Assembly (NCBI RefSeq): GCF_024539815.1
Contig: NZ_JAHHIU010000086.1
Location: forward strand, 39,343 to 103,342
Origin: Streptomyces hayashii
GTDB taxonomy: Bacteria > Actinomycetota > Actinomycetes > Streptomycetales > Streptomycetaceae
DNA length: 64,000 nucleotides
Reading direction: 5' to 3'
Shown: piece by piece, positions 61,818-64,000 of the stretch
Layout: the number at the start of each line of letters is the position of its first letter
How positions within the stretch are numbered: position 1 is the first letter of the stretch
Notes under the pieces: generated by a model
The model's database searches: none
Told to the model about the DNA's origin: nothing
What the model saw: the letters and a program-made list of their open reading frames with translations, nothing else
Translations under genes and position numbers: made by a program

Positions 61818-64000
61818 TCAAGCGGACGCGGGCGCCAGCCACACCGTGGCCAGCGGCGGCAGCGTCAGCCTGATCCCGCCGTCGCGGGACGCGACCGGGC
61901 AGGCATGGCCGACGCCGCTGCCGCCGTAGCGTGCGGAGTCGGTGTTGAGCACTTCGCGCCAGGCCGGGACGTCACCGGGGACGGTGAGCGGATAGTCGTG
62001 GCGCACGACCGGGGAGAAGTTGCTGACGGCGAGCAGCGGCGCCCCGTGGGCGTCGTGCCGCGAGAACGCGAAGACGTTGTCGTCCGCCGCGTCGCCCAGC
62101 ACCCAGCGGAAGCCCGCCGGGTCCGTGTCCCGCTCCCACAGCGCCGGGGTCGCCCGGTAGACGGCGTTGAGGTCGCGCACCAGGTCCTGCACACCCCGGT
62201 GATCGCCCGCCGAGGCGTAGCCGGGGTCGAGCAGCCACCACTCCGGCCCGTGCTCCTCCGACCACTCCGCGCCCTGCGCGAACTCCTGCCCCATGAAGAG
62301 CAGTTGCTTTCCGGGGTGGGCCCACATGAACCCCAGGTAGGCGCGGTGGCCGGCGCGCCGCTGCCACCAGTCGCCGGGCATCTTGGAGACCAGCGCCTGC
62401 TTGCCGTGGACCACTTCGTCATGGGAGATGGGCAGCACGTAGTTCTCGCTGTACGCGTACACCATCGAGAACGTCATCTCGTTGTGGTGGTACTTGCGGT
62501 GCACCGGCTCCTTGGCGATGTACTGGAGCGAGTCGTGCATCCAGCCCATGTTCCACTTCAGCCCGAACCCGAGACCGCCGCTGTCGGTCGGCCGGGTGAC
62601 CCCCTCCCAGGCGGTCGACTCCTCCGCGATGGTGACGACGCCGGGACTGCGGCGGTACACCGTCGCGTTCATCTCCTGAAGGAACGCCATCGCGTCCAGG
62701 TCCTCCCGGCCGCCGAACACGTTCGGCGTCCACTGTCCGGAGTCCCGCGAGTAGTCGAGGTAGAGCATCGAGGCGACGGCGTCCACCCGCAACCCGTCGA
62801 CATGGAACTCCTCGCACCAGTAAGTGGCGTTCGCCACGAGGAAGTTGCGCACCTCGACCCGCCCGAAGTCGAACTCGAACGTCCCCCAGTCCGGGTGCTC
62901 GGCCCGCCGGGAGTCCCCGGGTTCGTACAGCGGGTCCCCGTCGAACCGCCCCAACGCCCAGTCGTCCTTGGGGAAGTGCGCCGGCACCCAGTCCACGATC
63001 ACGCCGATCCCGGCCCGGTGCAGCGCGTCCACCAGGTACTTGAAGTCGTCCGGCGTGCCGAGCCGGGAGGCCGGCGCGTAGAAGCCGGTGACCTGGTAAC
63101 CCCAGGAGCCGGAGAACGGGTGCTGGGCGACCGGCATGAACTCCACATGGGTGAAACCGAGATCGCCGACATACGTCGGCAGCTCCTCGGCCAGCTCACG
63201 GTACGTCAGCCCGGGCCGCCAGGAGGGCAGATGCACCTCGTACACGGAGAACGGCGCCACGTGCACGGGGACGTCGCCCCGGTGCGCCATCCACTCCTGG
63301 TCCGCCCACTCGTAGTGCGAGGCGTGCACGATCGACGCGGTGTCCGGCGGCACCTCGCAGCGCCGGGCCATCGGGTCGGCCTTGAGGAAGCGGTGTCCGT
63401 AACGCGAGGTGATCTCGAACTTGTACCGGGCGCCCTCGCCGATCCCGGGCAGGAACAGCTCCCACACCCCGGACGAACCCAGGGACCGCATCGGGAAGGC
63501 GGTCCCGTCCCAGAAGGAGAAGTCCCCGGCGACCCGCACCCCCTGCGCGTTCGGCGCCCACACCGTGAACCGGGTGCCGACCACCCCCTGGTGCGCCATC
63601 GGCTCCGCGCCGAGGGCCTTCCACAGCTCCTCGTGCCGCCCCTCGCGGATCAGATGCAGATCGAGGTCGCCGAGGGCGGGCAGGAAGCGGTACGGGTCGT
63701 CCACCTTGTGCTCGACGCCGTCGTACGACACCAGCAGCGTGTACGCCGGCGTCTCGGCGAGCGGAAGGACGGCGGCGAACAGGCCGTCGCCCTGCGAGGT
63801 CAACGGCGTGGCCTCGCCGTCGATCACGACGCTCACGGCGTCCGCGAAGGGGCGCAGGGTGCGGAAGAGGACGCCGCCCGGCACCGGGTGGGCGCCCAGC
63901 AGCGCGTGCGGATCGTGGTGCGCGCCCGACAGCAGGCGGCCGCGGTCGCCCGGATCGAGCGCGGGCGCCGTGCGCGGGCGGGGGCCGGCCGACCGGGGGG
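61818..64000 (-). CDS. glgB: 1,4-alpha-glucan branching enzyme GlgB (5' truncated by window)
   Basis: At least 727 residues; the frame stays open to the window edge ([17 protein letters not shown] before the Met at 63884), so the N-terminus is missing. An N-terminal CBM48/E-set domain is followed by a GH13 catalytic barrel. Counted from the Met at 63884, the nucleophile is Asp368 ([18 protein letters not shown]) and the acid/base is Glu421 ([10 protein letters not shown]), 53 residues apart as in E. coli GlgB; the third acid is in ISHDEVVHG. Introduces alpha-1,6 branches into glycogen. The C-terminal all-beta domain is complete. Confidence 0.93.
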   Translation of the reverse strand, partial: PRSAGPRPRTAPALDPGDRGRLLSGAHHDPHALLGAHPVPGGVLFRTLRPFADAVSVVIDGEATPLTSQGDGLFAAVLPLAETPAYTLLVSYDGVEHKVDDPYRFLPALGDLDLHLIREGRHEELWKALGAEPMAHQGVVGTRFTVWAPNAQGVRVAGDFSFWDGTAFPMRSLGSSGVWELFLPGIGEGARYKFEITSRYGHRFLKADPMARRCEVPPDTASIVHASHYEWADQEWMAHRGDVPVHVAPFSVYEVHLPSWRPGLTYRELAEELPTYVGDLGFTHVEFMPVAQHPFSGSWGYQVTGFYAPASRLGTPDDFKYLVDALHRAGIGVIVDWVPAHFPKDDWALGRFDGDPLYEPGDSRRAEHPDWGTFEFDFGRVEVRNFLVANATYWCEEFHVDGLRVDAVASMLYLDYSRDSGQWTPNVFGGREDLDAMAFLQEMNATVYRRSPGVVTIAEESTAWEGVTRPTDSGGLGFGLKWNMGWMHDSLQYIAKEPVHRKYHHNEMTFSMVYAYSENYVLPISHDEVVHGKQALVSKMPGDWWQRRAGHRAYLGFMWAHPGKQLLFMGQEFAQGAEWSEEHGPEWWLLDPGYASAGDHRGVQDLVRDLNAVYRATPALWERDTDPAGFRWVLGDAADDNVFAFSRHDAHGAPLLAVSNFSPVVRHDYPLTVPGDVPAWREVLNTDSARYGGSGVGHACPVASRDGGIRLTLPPLATVWLAPASA

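Overview
The window is very GC-rich with a third-codon-position G/C bias, many GTG starts, ATGA/GTGA gene overlaps and Streptomyces-type families (WhiB/Wbl, DUF6328, DUF1206, DUF5133, DUF4032, large LuxR/LAL regulators, SigB/F-type sigma factors with many RsbW/RsbV/SpoIIE-type partners). It therefore reads as a chromosomal segment of a Streptomyces or close relative. I saw no rRNA, tRNA, insertion sequence, prophage or CRISPR array. Both end genes are cut by the window: DUF6328 at the left and glgB at the right.

0-14 kb: metabolic and regulatory singletons (F420-dependent LLM oxidoreductase, class C-type serine hydrolase, a membrane-anchored pseudokinase, a threonine dehydratase-like PLP enzyme, a LAL-type LuxR regulator). 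These lead into a tightly overlapped three-gene operon: a receiver domain fused to a thioredoxin-reductase-like flavoprotein, a cyclic-nucleotide-binding histidine kinase, and a UBP-type zinc-finger protein. 14-33 kb: VOC protein, universal stress protein, DUF4032 kinase-like protein with an MBL hydrolase, AlkB divergent from a TetR/FAD-dehydrogenase pair with a clear tandem operator, DUF488, secreted M1 peptidase, an L,D-transpeptidase-like lipoprotein in an operon with a two-component system, Wbl protein, saccharopine-dehydrogenase-like enzyme divergent from a TetR regulator, ArgP/LysG-LysE exporter pair, MFS exporter, and a Crp-type sensor.

33-58 kb: a dense partner-switching (general stress) island. 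It holds two SigB/F-type sigma factors, three free RsbW-like HATPase proteins, a BldG/RsbV-like STAS protein, four SpoIIE/PP2C proteins, and a complete RsbR-RsbS-RsbT stressosome operon. It also holds a 1,426-residue hybrid histidine kinase with six 92-residue HAMP-type repeats and two paralogous MarR regulators that bracket the stressosome operon. Several promoters in this island match the SigB-type pattern GNNT-N14-16-GGGTA, which suggests that one regulon ties it together, including a type II NADH dehydrogenase and a PRC-barrel protein. 58-64 kb: acyl-CoA-ligase-like enzyme with an altered P-loop, YbdK-type carboxylate-amine ligase, and the glycogen branching enzyme glgB.

The most notable systems are the stressosome/partner-switching island, with its HATPase-phosphatase fusion and its phosphatase carrying Asp-to-Asn at a metal site, and the flavoprotein-receiver/cNMP-kinase/UBP operon. 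Functions are inferred from motifs read by eye; no database search was run.
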